From Pseudomonas sp. ANT_J12 (lineage in GTDB: Bacteria > Pseudomonadota > Gammaproteobacteria > Pseudomonadales > Pseudomonadaceae), in the NCBI RefSeq assembly GCF_008370045.1, contig NZ_VOBN01000001.1, positions 806,001 through 870,000 of the forward strand: a stretch of 64,000 bases of DNA, given 5' to 3'. Made by a program: the position numbers and the translations under genes. Position 1 is the first letter of the stretch. Each line of letters begins with the position of its first letter. The notes below the pieces were generated by a model. It was not told the DNA's origin. It was given only the letters and a program-made list of their open reading frames with translations, and ran no database searches. This document shows, one piece after another, positions 10,292 through 18,888 of this stretch.

Positions 10292-10507
10292 TCATTTATC
10301 CGATTTGGCCCCGATCATCCAAAGCAGCCCACTGGATTTGGCCCGCTCATGACACAACCCCAACACCTTGCGCCGCTCTTCGTTGTCCATCCGGCTCCAA
10401 CGGGTGATCTCTTCCACCGTGCGCTGGCATCCGGTGCAGATATCGTCGTCGTCCAGTGCGCAGATGTTCACGCAGGGCGATAGCACCGGTCGTTCGGGCG
10501 CGTTCAT
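10292..10507 (-). CDS. DUF1289 family small cysteine-rich protein
   Basis: The 71-residue protein has the DUF1289 pattern [20 protein letters not shown] followed by [20 protein letters not shown]. Four cysteines, Cys12, Cys16, Cys24 and Cys27, are spaced like a small metal-binding (zinc or Fe-S) motif. A fifth cysteine follows in LGLCHERA. The function is unknown. Its ATG overlaps the stop of the upstream gamma carbonic anhydrase gene by four bases (ATGA), a sign of translational coupling that is conserved in related species. Confidence 0.9.
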   Translation of the reverse strand: MNAPERPVLSPCVNICALDDDDICTGCQRTVEEITRWSRMDNEERRKVLGLCHERAKSSGLLWMIGAKSDK

Positions 10508-11028
10508 TCTTCCTGCTCGGCCAGGTCGCGGGCATAGCGCTGCGAGTTGTGCACGTAGTGAGCGGCGCTGGCTTCGAGCATTTTCTTCTGCGGCTCGGTG
10601 AGTTCGCGCACCACCTTGCCCGGCGAGCCCATGACCAGTGAACCGTCCGGGATCTCCTTGCCTTCGCCGATCAGCGAGTTGGCGCCGATGATGCAGTTCT
10701 TGCCGATTTTCGCGCCGTTGAGGATCACGGCGTTGATACCGATCAGGCTGTAGTCGCCGACGGTGCAGCCGTGGAGCATGGCGTTATGGCCGATGGTCAC
10801 GCCGGTGCCGATGGTCAGCGGGTAGCCCATGTCGGTGTGCATCACGGTGCCGTCTTGGACGTTGCTGTTCTTGCCGATCAGGATCAGTTCGTTGTCGCCG
10901 CGCAGCACGGCGTTGAACCAGACGTTGGCGCCCTCTTCCAGTTTGACCTTGCCCACCAGCACGGCGTTGGGGGCGACCCAGCTCTGCGGATGGGTTTCGA
11001 CGCGGGCATCGCCCAGGCGATATTTCAT
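10504..11028 (-). CDS. Gamma carbonic anhydrase family protein (YrdA-like)
   Basis: The 174-residue left-handed beta-helix protein is built of hexapeptide repeats ([57 protein letters not shown]). The three metal-site histidines are visible in VMHTD, IGHNAM and MLHGC. Family members bind zinc or iron and form trimers; several lack measured carbonic anhydrase activity, so the name is structural. Its stop overlaps the start of the DUF1289 gene. Confidence 0.93.
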   Translation of the reverse strand: MKYRLGDARVETHPQSWVAPNAVLVGKVKLEEGANVWFNAVLRGDNELILIGKNSNVQDGTVMHTDMGYPLTIGTGVTIGHNAMLHGCTVGDYSLIGINAVILNGAKIGKNCIIGANSLIGEGKEIPDGSLVMGSPGKVVRELTEPQKKMLEASAAHYVHNSQRYARDLAEQEE

Positions 11029-11067
11029 CGTGTTGTCCTCAAGGCTCAGGCAGCCGCGGGTTCGGAT

Positions 11068-11667
11068 TCAGGTATTGATAAAGCTTTTCGGGGGGCGGTG
11101 CAGGCTGATGTCGGCGTCATACAGCAGGTTGATCAACTCGACGATCATGATCGCCGTCAACCCCCAGATCTTGTATTCGCCGTAGCGATAGCTCGGCACG
11201 TACCAACTGCGGCCCTGGTAATCGATGCGGTGCGTGTGTTCCCGCGGGTCCTTGCGGAAGAACTCCAGGGGCACGCTGAACACCGCCGCGATTTCGGCAT
11301 CGTTGGCCAGGTATTCGACGTAGTCAGGAATGACACCGACATAAGGCGTGACCTTGATGCCATGCAGGGAAATCAGCGGGCTGAGCGGGCCGATCACTTC
11401 GACCAGGCCTGGCGGCAGGCCGATTTCTTCTTCGGCTTCGCGCAGGGCGGTGAAGATCAGGTCGGGGTCTTCGGGGTCGCGCCGTCCGCCGGGAAAGGCG
11501 ACTTCGCCGCCATGGGTCGAGAGCCCGCTGGCGCGCAGGGTCAGCACCAGTTCCGGTTCATCGCTGCGAGTGATCGGCACCAGTACCGCGGCTTCGGGGA
11601 AACGTTTATCGGTTTCCAGCGTTTTCGGCGTGTGGTTGCTTACCCGGTGAAGTAGCTCGTCCAGCAT
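11068..11667 (-). CDS. NUDIX CoA pyrophosphatase (NudL/YeaB-like)
   Basis: The 199-residue protein carries the CoA-hydrolase variant of the NUDIX box: LTLRASGLSTHGGEVAFPGG followed by RRDPEDPDLIFTALREAEEE and IGL. The LR-x-H-x-G-x-VAFPGG element (UPF0035) marks the NudL subgroup, which cleaves coenzyme A to 3',5'-ADP and 4'-phosphopantetheine. It is divergent from a second, different NUDIX gene 146 bases away. Substrate assignment is from family only. Confidence 0.88.
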   Translation of the reverse strand: MLDELLHRVSNHTPKTLETDKRFPEAAVLVPITRSDEPELVLTLRASGLSTHGGEVAFPGGRRDPEDPDLIFTALREAEEEIGLPPGLVEVIGPLSPLISLHGIKVTPYVGVIPDYVEYLANDAEIAAVFSVPLEFFRKDPREHTHRIDYQGRSWYVPSYRYGEYKIWGLTAIMIVELINLLYDADISLHRPPKSFINT

Positions 11668-11813
11668 GAGTGCTCTCGATCTGTTGGCTACCTCGCATCA
11701 TGCACCAATAGAACCGACCGCCCAACCCCCGAACTGCGCCATGTCGCGAAACGACAACTTGCCGACTGACACCGCCGCACGCCAAGATAGGCGCAGCCTC
11801 CAGGAACCCAAGC

Positions 11814-12365
11814 ATGAAATTTTGCAGTCAGTGCGGTAACCCGGTCACCCAGCGCATTCCCGAAGGCGATTCGCGCCTGCGTTTTGTCTGTGACAGCTGT
11901 CAGACCATTCACTACCAGAACCCCAATATCGTCGCCGGTTGCGTGGCGACCTGGGGCTCGAAGGTGTTGTTGTGCCGCCGCGCCATCGAGCCGCGCCTCG
12001 GTTACTGGACCCTGCCCGCCGGTTTCATGGAAAACGGCGAGACCATCGAGCAGGCCGCCGTGCGCGAGACCGCCGAAGAAGCCTGCGCCCGAGTGCGTAA
12101 CCTGAGCATCTATACGCTGATCGACGTGCCGCACATCAGTCAGGTGCACGTATTCTTCCGCGCCGAACTGGTGGACCTGGACTTTGCTGCCGGCCCCGAG
12201 AGCCTGGAAGTCATGCTGTTCGATGAAGCCGACATCCCTTGGTCAGAGCTGGCTTTCCGCACGGTGGGCCGTACCTTAGAATGCTTCTTCGCTGACCGGC
12301 AGACGGAGGTCTACCCGGTGCGTTCCGAGTCGATTCCACCGCTTGCGCAACCCGCCATCATCTAA
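11814..12365 (+). CDS. NUDIX hydrolase with N-terminal zinc ribbon
   Basis: The 183-residue protein opens with a zinc ribbon (CSQCGNPVTQ, then CDSCQTIHYQNPN: two CxxC pairs) followed by a canonical NUDIX box, GFMENGETIEQAAVRETAEE. The arrangement recalls NADH pyrophosphatase NudC and the wider ADP-ribose or NAD(H) pyrophosphatase group, but the protein is shorter than NudC (about 260). The substrate is therefore open. It is divergent from the NudL-like gene and followed by an L,D-transpeptidase gene 57 bases downstream. Confidence 0.88.
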   Translation: MKFCSQCGNPVTQRIPEGDSRLRFVCDSCQTIHYQNPNIVAGCVATWGSKVLLCRRAIEPRLGYWTLPAGFMENGETIEQAAVRETAEEACARVRNLSIYTLIDVPHISQVHVFFRAELVDLDFAAGPESLEVMLFDEADIPWSELAFRTVGRTLECFFADRQTEVYPVRSESIPPLAQPAII

Positions 12366-12422
12366 GCTCTTACTGAATTCCAACTTATAAATAGTCGCGA
12401 CACCTCTAGGGATATCGTTTCA

Positions 12423-12926
12423 ATGCGCTGGTTGCTTGCCTTGTTTTGCCTGTCGTTCGTCGTGGTGTCCCAGGCCTCCACCGTGGTCACCCTGGACGGC
12501 AAACCCATCGAAAAAGTGCTGGTGCTCAAATCTGCCCATCAACTGCAATTGATCGCCGACGGCAAACCGCTGCGCACCTACCGCATCTCCCTGGGCAAAA
12601 ACCCACGGGGCACGAAGCTGATGGAAGGCGACAAGCGCACACCCGAGGGTTTCTACTGGGTGGACTGGCGCAAGGTCAGCGACCGCTTCAACCTGGCGAT
12701 GCACATCTCTTATCCCAACCGCGACGATGCCGACCGCTCCCGGCGCGAAGGGGTCAACCCGGGCGGCATGATCATGATCCACGGCACCCCCGACACCTAT
12801 GACTACCCGGAAAACCTGTTCCACACCCTGGACTGGACCGACGGCTGCATCGCCATGCGCAACATGGACATGCGCGAGGTGTGGGGTTTGGTGCCGGATG
12901 GCACGATGATTGAGATTCGGCCGTAA
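12423..12926 (+). CDS. L,D-transpeptidase family (YkuD/ErfK domain) periplasmic protein
   Basis: The 167-residue protein starts with a signal peptide (MRWLLALFCLSFVVVSQAS) followed by a single YkuD domain. The catalytic motif is present as MIMIHGTPDTYDYPENLF and TDGCIAMRNMDM, supplying His and the nucleophilic Cys. These enzymes make 3-3 peptidoglycan crosslinks or attach lipoprotein to meso-diaminopimelate; small single-domain members of this kind lack assigned substrates. No LysM domain is present. A MITE-like repeat follows directly. Confidence 0.9.
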   Translation: MRWLLALFCLSFVVVSQASTVVTLDGKPIEKVLVLKSAHQLQLIADGKPLRTYRISLGKNPRGTKLMEGDKRTPEGFYWVDWRKVSDRFNLAMHISYPNRDDADRSRREGVNPGGMIMIHGTPDTYDYPENLFHTLDWTDGCIAMRNMDMREVWGLVPDGTMIEIRP

Positions 12927-12951
12927 GGTTTGTGCAACTGCGCGGGGCTTT

Positions 12952-13084
12952 TGTGGCGAGGGGGCTTGCCCCCGTTGCGCTGCGAAGCAGTGCCAGAACC
13001 TGCTACCGGGTTTCAACTGGCATACCGCGTCTGCTGATTTTACGGCTGCTGCGCAGCCGAACGGGGGCGAGCCCCCTCGCCACA
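12952..13084. repeat. MITE-like element, 133 bp (copy 2)
   Basis: It begins TGTGGCGAGGGGGCTTGCCC and ends GGGGGCGAGCCCCCTCGCCA plus CA; the 25-bp ends pair with one mismatch. Interior sequence such as GTTGCGCTGCGAAGCAGTGC is shared with copy 1 at 6631-6773, so the two are one family and not merely similar ends. Confidence 0.9.
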
Positions 13085-13153
13085 GTGGGCTGCGGCGCCA
13101 GTTAAATCGTGGTCTGCCCGCTACCTTCCGTCGCCCTTCGAAAAAATAAATCA

Positions 13154-13231
13154 AAAGATCGCAGCCTTCGGCAGCGCCTACAGGGTTGATACCAATTCTC
13201 TTTGTAGGCGCTGCCGAAGGCTGCGATCTTT
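13154..13231. repeat. Inverted repeat, GATCGCAGCCTTCGGCAG family (copy 1)
   Basis: Arms AAAGATCGCAGCCTTCGGCA... and ...TGCCGAAGGCTGCGATCTTT pair perfectly over 29 bp around a 20-base loop. A shorter, less perfect member lies in the era-recO gap (34965-35021). Confidence 0.92.
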
Positions 13232-13250
13232 GCTTCCAAAACCCCCACCG

Positions 13251-13262
13251 CTAATACCACTT
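13251..13262. promoter_or_regulatory. Candidate NagR operator, distal half site
   Basis: CTAATACCACTT is the exact reverse complement of AAGTGGTATTAG at 13344-13355, 82 bases closer to nagR. GntR/HutC-type NagR regulators bind TGGT-AT type elements, so the pair may be operators. Confidence 0.4.
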
Positions 13263-13329
13263 CAAACCATCCCCCTCCAAACAAGCCCTTAAGCCCCGAT
13301 TTTGCTGCGCCTCAAGCAAAGTGGTCTGA

Positions 13330-13358
13330 TTGACATGGTATTTAAGTGGTATTAGCTT
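13330..13358 (+). promoter_or_regulatory. Candidate nag promoter with overlapping GntR operator
   Basis: A perfect -35 TTGACA (13330-13335) is followed by two direct TGGTATT elements (13336 and 13347 on), the second within AAGTGGTATTAG. The -10 match at the right spacing (TAGCTT, 13353-13358) is poor. An operator sitting between -35 and -10 would suit repression by NagR. Confidence 0.5.
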
Positions 13359-13411
13359 CCGTCCTACAACCGGGCGACAACAATCCAATATCCGCATCGG
13401 AAAAGACCTAC

Positions 13412-14143
13412 ATGAATGACATCCAGGCCCTACGTCCTGACGACACCCAGCCGACGCCGCTGTACCTGCAACTGGCGCGCAATCTGGAAGCGGCGATCCA
13501 CGCCGGCCAGTGGAAAGCCGAGCAGGCCATGCCGTCGGAGCGCAGTCTCAGCGAATTGCTGGGCATTTCCCGCGTCACCGCACGCAAGGCACTGGAGGTG
13601 TTGTTCGAACAAGGCCTGATCCGGCGCAATCAGGGTTCCGGCACCTTCATCACCCCGCGCCTGGAACAACCGCTGTCGCGCCTCTCCGGTTTCAGCGAAA
13701 TGCTCCGCCTCAAAGGCTTCGTCCCCGGTTCGCAATGGCTGGAGCGGGAAATCACTCCGCCGACCCATGAAGAACTGATCCGCCTCGGCCTCTCGCCCAA
13801 CGACAAGGTCGCGCGGCTCAAACGCCTGCGCAAAGCCGACGACACGGTGATGGCCATCGAGATGAGCACCCTGCCCGCTTCGATCATCCCCAAGCCGCAA
13901 GCGGTGGGCGATTCCCTCTACGAATACCTCGACGGTATCGGCAAACCGATTGTCCGCGCCTTGCAACACATCCAGGCGATCAACGCCTCGGACGAATTCG
14001 CCGCGCTGGTGGGCATCGCCCCCGGCACCGCCATGTTGCTGATGACCCGGGTTGGCTACCTGGAAGACAACACGCCCATCGAAGTCACCGACACCTATTG
14101 CCGCAACGACTACTACGACTTTGTCGCAGAGCTTCGCCGCTAA
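13412..14143 (+). CDS. nagR: GntR/HutC-family repressor of the nag operon
   Basis: The 243-residue protein has an N-terminal winged helix (PTPLYLQLARNLEAAIHAGQ, MPSERSLSELLGISRVTARK, GLIRRNQGSGTFITPRLEQP) and a C-terminal UTRA ligand domain (RLSGFSEMLRLKGFVPGSQW to the end). This is the HutC subfamily used by NagR/DasR/YvoA, which sense GlcNAc-6-phosphate or glucosamine-6-phosphate. It lies immediately upstream of nagA-nagB-nagF-nagE on the same strand, which supports a local repressor role. The ATG at 13412 was preferred over an upstream frame start because family members begin shortly before the PLYLQL helix. Confidence 0.9.
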   Translation: MNDIQALRPDDTQPTPLYLQLARNLEAAIHAGQWKAEQAMPSERSLSELLGISRVTARKALEVLFEQGLIRRNQGSGTFITPRLEQPLSRLSGFSEMLRLKGFVPGSQWLEREITPPTHEELIRLGLSPNDKVARLKRLRKADDTVMAIEMSTLPASIIPKPQAVGDSLYEYLDGIGKPIVRALQHIQAINASDEFAALVGIAPGTAMLLMTRVGYLEDNTPIEVTDTYCRNDYYDFVAELRR

Positions 14144-14176
14144 ACCGGGCGAAGTCGCCAAACAGCGAGAACCGAA

Positions 14177-15283
14177 ATGTCCGAAGACAACATCCTCACC
14201 GCCCACGGCTGGGTTCGCGGCCGGCTGATTCACCAACACGGCAAAGTCGTGTCCATCGAAGGCGTGCCCTGCGATCCGGCCGACAACGACCTGCCTTACC
14301 TGCTGCCGGGTTTCATCGACCTGCACGTTCACGGCGGCGGTGGCAAAGACATCATGGAAGGCGCGAGCGCTTTCGAAACCATCACCAAAACCCACGTGCG
14401 TTTCGGCACCACCTCGCTGCTGGCCACCACCATGACTGCGCCGAGCGAAGAGATTTCCAGCGTGCTCAAAGCCGTCGGCGAGTTCTGCGAGCAGCGCCCG
14501 ACCGGCAGCGCCCGGGTCCTCGGCGTGCACCTCGAAGGCCCGTACATCAACCCCGGAAAACTCGGGGCCCAACCGAATTTCGCCCACACCGCGTTGATGG
14601 CCGAAGTCGAGGCGTACCTGGCCCTGGCGCCGATCCGCGTGATCACCATCGCCCCGGAAATCGCCGGCCACGACGCCTTGATCCGCGCCCTCAGCGCCCG
14701 TGGCGTGCACATGCAAATCGGCCACACCCTCGGCAGTTACGAGGAAGGCGTGGCGGCGCTGGAGGCCGGCGCCAGTAGTTTCACCCACCTCTACAACGCC
14801 ATGAGCCCGCTGCATCACCGCGAGCCCGGCATCGTGGGCGCAGCCCTGGCCCATGCCAAATACGCCGAGCTGATTCCGGATCTGCTGCACGTACACCCCG
14901 GCGCCATGCGCGTGGCCCTGCGCTCGATCCCGTGCCTGTATTGCGTCACCGATTCCACCGCCGCCGCCGGCATGCCTGACGGTGAATACAAGCTCGGCAG
15001 CCACACCGTGACCAAGTGCCTGGGCGGCGTGCGCCTGGCCGACGGCACTTTGGCAGGCAGCACCCTGACCATGGATCAAGCGTTGCGCAACCTGGTGAAG
15101 ATCGGTTTGCCCATCGCCGAAGCCTCGCAACGCCTTTCGCAATTCCCCGCCGACTACCTCGGTATTAACGAACGCGGGCGCCTGGAACCCGGTGCCTGGG
15201 CCGACTGCGTGCGGCTGGATCGCTCACTCACACTGACCGCCGTCATGGTCGAAGGAGAAGACATTGACTTCAAAAATGCTTGA
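14177..15283 (+). CDS. nagA: N-acetylglucosamine-6-phosphate deacetylase
   Basis: NagA converts GlcNAc-6-phosphate to glucosamine-6-phosphate plus acetate. The 368-residue amidohydrolase shows the metal-binding FIDLHVHGGGGKDIMEGAS, the GTTSLLATTMTAP strand and EGPYINPGKLGAQ. Later come the histidine motifs QIGHTLGSYEEGVAALEAGA and THLYNAMSPLHHREPG, and the catalytic Asp region CVTDSTAAAGMPDGEY. The 3' end overlaps the next gene by 20 bases. Length and motifs are normal. Confidence 0.96.
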   Translation: MSEDNILTAHGWVRGRLIHQHGKVVSIEGVPCDPADNDLPYLLPGFIDLHVHGGGGKDIMEGASAFETITKTHVRFGTTSLLATTMTAPSEEISSVLKAVGEFCEQRPTGSARVLGVHLEGPYINPGKLGAQPNFAHTALMAEVEAYLALAPIRVITIAPEIAGHDALIRALSARGVHMQIGHTLGSYEEGVAALEAGASSFTHLYNAMSPLHHREPGIVGAALAHAKYAELIPDLLHVHPGAMRVALRSIPCLYCVTDSTAAAGMPDGEYKLGSHTVTKCLGGVRLADGTLAGSTLTMDQALRNLVKIGLPIAEASQRLSQFPADYLGINERGRLEPGAWADCVRLDRSLTLTAVMVEGEDIDFKNA

Positions 15284-16286
15284 AGAGGCGCTGTCCTCGT
15301 TCGAGGCCGTGCAAGCCCAATTGCAGCAACTGGACCCGCAGATGATCGAGATCGCCGGGCGCCTGCGCCGTCAGCCGCCGCAAGTGGCGATGACCGTGGC
15401 CCGGGGCAGCTCCGACCACGCGGCGAGTTACTTCGCCTACCTGACCATGCAGCAACTGGGGATTCCGGTGGCGTCGTTGCCGATGTCGGTGGTGACCATG
15501 CAGCAAGCGCCGTTGAAGGTCAGCGGCCAGGTGGCGTTCGCCTTCTCGCAATCGGGGCAAAGTCCGGATTTGGTGAACAGCCTGCGTCTGTTGCGCAAGC
15601 GTGGCGCTCTGAGCATTTCGATGGTCAACGCGGCGGACTCGCCACTGGAAGCCGCGTGTGAATTCAGCCTGCCACTGTTGGCCGGCACCGAAAGCAGCGT
15701 CGCGGCCACCAAGAGTTTTATCGCCACCCTCAGCGCCAGCGCACGCTTGATCGCCCACTGGAAAGAAGATGTGGAATTGCTCGAAGCCGGCAACGCGCTG
15801 CCGGAAGGCCTGCGCGAGGCGGCGCAACAGGACTGGAGCCTGGCCATCGACGCCCTGCGCGATTGCGAACGCCTGATGGTGATCGGCCGTGGCGCCGGTT
15901 TCGCCATCGCCCAGGAAGCCGCACTGAAGTTCAAGGAAACCTCGGCGATCCAGGCCGAAGCCTTCAGCAGTGCCGAAGTCCGGCACGGCCCGATGGCCTT
16001 GATCGGCGAGCAATACCCATTGCTGGTGTTCGCCCCGCGCGGTGCCGAGCAGGCCGGTTTGCTGAGCTTGGCCGCCGACATGCGCCAGCGCGGCGCCCGT
16101 GTATTGCTGGCCGCACCGGATGACGTCAGTGAACGCGACCTGACCCTGACCCGCGCCGAACACCCGGCCCTTGATCCGATTCTGGCGATCCAGAGTTTCT
16201 ATGTGATGGCGGCTGGTTTGGCCGTCGCCCGAGGCATGGACCCGGACCAACCACGGCACTTGAGCAAAGTGACGCGCACCCATTGA
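15264..16286 (+). CDS. nagB: SIS-domain glucosamine-6-phosphate deaminase (NagB-II type)
   Basis: The 340-residue protein has two SIS (sugar isomerase) domains: VARGSSDHAASYFAYLTMQQ with AFSQSGQSPDLVNSLRLLRK in the first, and IGRGAGFAIAQEAALKFKET with SAEVRHGPMALI in the second. It equals the isomerase half of GlmS without the glutaminase domain. In the nag operon this type acts as the deaminase forming fructose-6-phosphate and ammonia. The start is a TTG at 15264: AAGGAG lies six bases upstream, whereas the next ATG (15276) has no well-spaced site. It overlaps nagA by 20 bases. Confidence 0.9.
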   Translation: MTSKMLEEALSSFEAVQAQLQQLDPQMIEIAGRLRRQPPQVAMTVARGSSDHAASYFAYLTMQQLGIPVASLPMSVVTMQQAPLKVSGQVAFAFSQSGQSPDLVNSLRLLRKRGALSISMVNAADSPLEAACEFSLPLLAGTESSVAATKSFIATLSASARLIAHWKEDVELLEAGNALPEGLREAAQQDWSLAIDALRDCERLMVIGRGAGFAIAQEAALKFKETSAIQAEAFSSAEVRHGPMALIGEQYPLLVFAPRGAEQAGLLSLAADMRQRGARVLLAAPDDVSERDLTLTRAEHPALDPILAIQSFYVMAAGLAVARGMDPDQPRHLSKVTRTH

Positions 16287-16339
16287 GTCGAAGGGCGCGA
16301 TCGACCCGAACCGAATTGTTTACTGATGAGTACCGAGCC

Positions 16340-18856
16340 ATGCACAACAATAATAAAGAGCTGACCCTCAGCGCCCCGCTCAGCGGCCCGGTGCTCACGC
16401 TCGCCAGAGTCCCGGACCCGGTGTTCGCCAGTGGAGCCATGGGTGACGGGATTGCTATCGATCCATTGAACGACACCCTTCACGCGCCTTGCGCTGGCGT
16501 GGTGGTGCATGTCGCCCGTACCGGCCACGCCGTGACCTTGCGCGCCGACAACGGCGCCGAGTTGCTGCTGCACCTGGGCCTCGACACGGTCGAGTTGCAG
16601 GGCGAGGGCTTTTCGATGCTGGTCAAGGAAGGTGCGCGGGTTTCTAACGGCCAGCCGCTGTTGCGCTATGACCTGGACAAGGTCGCGCAGCAGTGCAAAA
16701 GCCTGGTCAGCCTGATGATCCTGACCAACAGCCAGGACTTTCAAGCGCGCCCGATCACCCTGAAATCGGTGAAGGTCGGCGATCCGCTGCTGCATATCGT
16801 GCGGCGGCTGGCCAATGGCGTGCCGGTCGAAGTCGACCTTTGCGGCATCGAAGTTCACGGTCATGTCCGCATCGCCCATCGCGGTGGTTTGCACGCTCGG
16901 CCGGCGGCGCTGATTCGGCAGACGGCGCAAGGCTTCAAGAGCCAGTCGCGGCTGCATTTCGCCGGCAAATCGGCGCCCTGTGACAGCTTGATCGGGCTGA
17001 TGAGCCTGGCCATCGGCGAGCAGGAAGACGTTCAGGTCAGCAGTCAGGGCCCGGACGCTGAAGCGGCGTTGCAGGCGTTGTTGACTGCGTTATCCACCGC
17101 ATTGGCGCAAGACAGTCACACCGCTGCGCCAGCGCCGATTGCCCAACGCAATCGCCCGGCCGAAGCGGGTGTGTTGCATGGCGTTTGCGCCGCGCCCGGT
17201 CTGGTAGCAGGGCCGCTGTTTCGCTTGAACGCAATCAGCCTGCCGGTGGACGCTGGCAGCCACGATCCCGAGCAACAACGGCAAGCCCTTGATGCCGCGT
17301 TGGTCGTGGTGCGCAGCGAAATCGATCACACGCTGACCCAGGCCCGCAAGCACAAGCACACCGACGAGGAAGCGATCTTCGCCGCGCACCTCGCGCTGCT
17401 GGAAGACCCGGCGTTGCTGGACGCAGCGGCGCACTCCATCGACAACGGCAGCGCCGCGACTCACGCCTGGAGCCAGGCCATCGACGTGCAGTGCGAGGTC
17501 CTGCAGCAACTCGGCAGCCCGTTGCTGGCCGAACGCGCCAATGATTTGCGTGACCTCAAGCAACGGGTGCTGCGCGCCCTGCTGGGGGAAACCTGGCATT
17601 ACGACATTCCCGCTGGCGCCATCGTGGCGGCCCATGAACTGACGCCGTCCGATCTGCTGCAACTGAGTCAGCATGGCGTTGCGGGCCTGTGCATGGCAGC
17701 GGGTGGCGCGACCTCTCATGTGGCGATTCTCGCCCGGGGCAAAGGCCTGCCGTGCCTGGTGGCGTTGGGTTCGACATTGCTGGATCAGGCGCAAGGCCAA
17801 GCGGTGGTACTGGATGCCGATGGCGGTCGCCTCGAATTGACGCCGAGCGCCGAACGCCTGGCCGAGGTGCGTCAGGCGCAAATCGATCATCAGCAACGTC
17901 GCGCCCAGCAACAGGCGCAAGCGCACACCCCGGCGTTGACCCTCGATGGCTCGCACATTGAAGTCGCAGCCAATGTCGCGTCCAGTGCCGAAGCGGCGGA
18001 TGCCCTGGCCAATGGCGCCGACGGCGTCGGCCTGCTGCGTACCGAGTTTCTGTTCGTCGATCGCAACACCGCGCCGGACGAACAGGAACAACGCCACGCC
18101 TACCAAGCCGTGCTCGATGCCATGGGTGACAAGTCGGTGATCATCCGCACCATCGATGTCGGCGGCGACAAACAACTCGACTACCTGCCACTGCCCGCCG
18201 AAGCCAACCCGGTGCTCGGCCTGCGCGGGATTCGCCTGGCTCAGGTGCGCCCGGAACTGCTCGATCAGCAACTGCGCGCGCTGCTGCACGTCAGCCCGTT
18301 ATCGCGCTGCCGGATCCTGTTGCCGATGGTCACTGAAGTCGACGAGCTGCTGCACATCCGCCAGCGCCTCGACGCCTTGTGCACCGAGCTGGAGCTGACT
18401 CAACGCCCGGAGCTTGGCGTGATGATCGAAGTCCCGGCCGCCGCGCTGTTGGCCGAGCAACTGGCCGAGCACGCGGACTTCCTGTCCATCGGCACCAACG
18501 ACTTGTCCCAATACACCCTGGCCATGGACCGCGACCATGCCGGCCTCGCCTCCCGGGTCGATGCGTTGCACCCGGCGCTGCTGCGTTTGATCGCGCAGAC
18601 CTGCGCCGGTGCGGCGGTGCATAACCGTTGGGTCGGGGTTTGTGGGGCGCTCGCGTCGGATCCGTTGGCCACGCCAGTACTGATTGGCCTGGGGGTCAGC
18701 GAATTGTCGGTGAGCCCGGTACAGATTGGCGAAATCAAGGACCGCGTCCGACACCTGGACGCCAGCGAATGCCGACGCCTCAGCCAGGGCTTGCTCAAGT
18801 TGAGCAGCGCCGGCGCGGTGCGTCACGCCTGTCATCAACATTGGCCTCTGAGCTGA
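16340..18856 (+). CDS. nagF: Fused PTS phosphotransfer protein EIIA(Glc-type)-HPr-Enzyme I
   Basis: The 838-residue protein joins three PTS modules. An EIIA(Glc)-like domain (residues 1 to about 150) has its phospho-histidine in LLLHLGLDTVEL (His78). An HPr domain (about 165-250) has HRGGLHARPAALI (His185). A complete Enzyme I (about 285-838) has GGATSHVAILARGKGLPCLV (His460), the PEP-binding GLLRTEFLFVDR, and the C-terminal FLSIGTNDLSQYTLAMDRDH. Phosphate can thus pass from PEP to the NagE permease without the general PTS, which Pseudomonas lacks for this sugar. An ATG at 16340 is chosen because the EIIA domain begins directly after it. Confidence 0.95.
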   Translation: MHNNNKELTLSAPLSGPVLTLARVPDPVFASGAMGDGIAIDPLNDTLHAPCAGVVVHVARTGHAVTLRADNGAELLLHLGLDTVELQGEGFSMLVKEGARVSNGQPLLRYDLDKVAQQCKSLVSLMILTNSQDFQARPITLKSVKVGDPLLHIVRRLANGVPVEVDLCGIEVHGHVRIAHRGGLHARPAALIRQTAQGFKSQSRLHFAGKSAPCDSLIGLMSLAIGEQEDVQVSSQGPDAEAALQALLTALSTALAQDSHTAAPAPIAQRNRPAEAGVLHGVCAAPGLVAGPLFRLNAISLPVDAGSHDPEQQRQALDAALVVVRSEIDHTLTQARKHKHTDEEAIFAAHLALLEDPALLDAAAHSIDNGSAATHAWSQAIDVQCEVLQQLGSPLLAERANDLRDLKQRVLRALLGETWHYDIPAGAIVAAHELTPSDLLQLSQHGVAGLCMAAGGATSHVAILARGKGLPCLVALGSTLLDQAQGQAVVLDADGGRLELTPSAERLAEVRQAQIDHQQRRAQQQAQAHTPALTLDGSHIEVAANVASSAEAADALANGADGVGLLRTEFLFVDRNTAPDEQEQRHAYQAVLDAMGDKSVIIRTIDVGGDKQLDYLPLPAEANPVLGLRGIRLAQVRPELLDQQLRALLHVSPLSRCRILLPMVTEVDELLHIRQRLDALCTELELTQRPELGVMIEVPAAALLAEQLAEHADFLSIGTNDLSQYTLAMDRDHAGLASRVDALHPALLRLIAQTCAGAAVHNRWVGVCGALASDPLATPVLIGLGVSELSVSPVQIGEIKDRVRHLDASECRRLSQGLLKLSSAGAVRHACHQHWPLS

Positions 18857-18888
18857 ACAACTAAAACAAGAATCCAGGGAGATACGCC

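Larger units (their letters stand above)
12927..13411. other. Intergenic region, 485 bp: two repeat elements plus nag control region
   Basis: It holds the second MITE-like element (12952-13084), a separate 29-bp-arm inverted repeat (13154-13231), and the nagR promoter with operator-like half sites (13251-13262 and 13330-13358). No credible gene is present. Confidence 0.75.
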
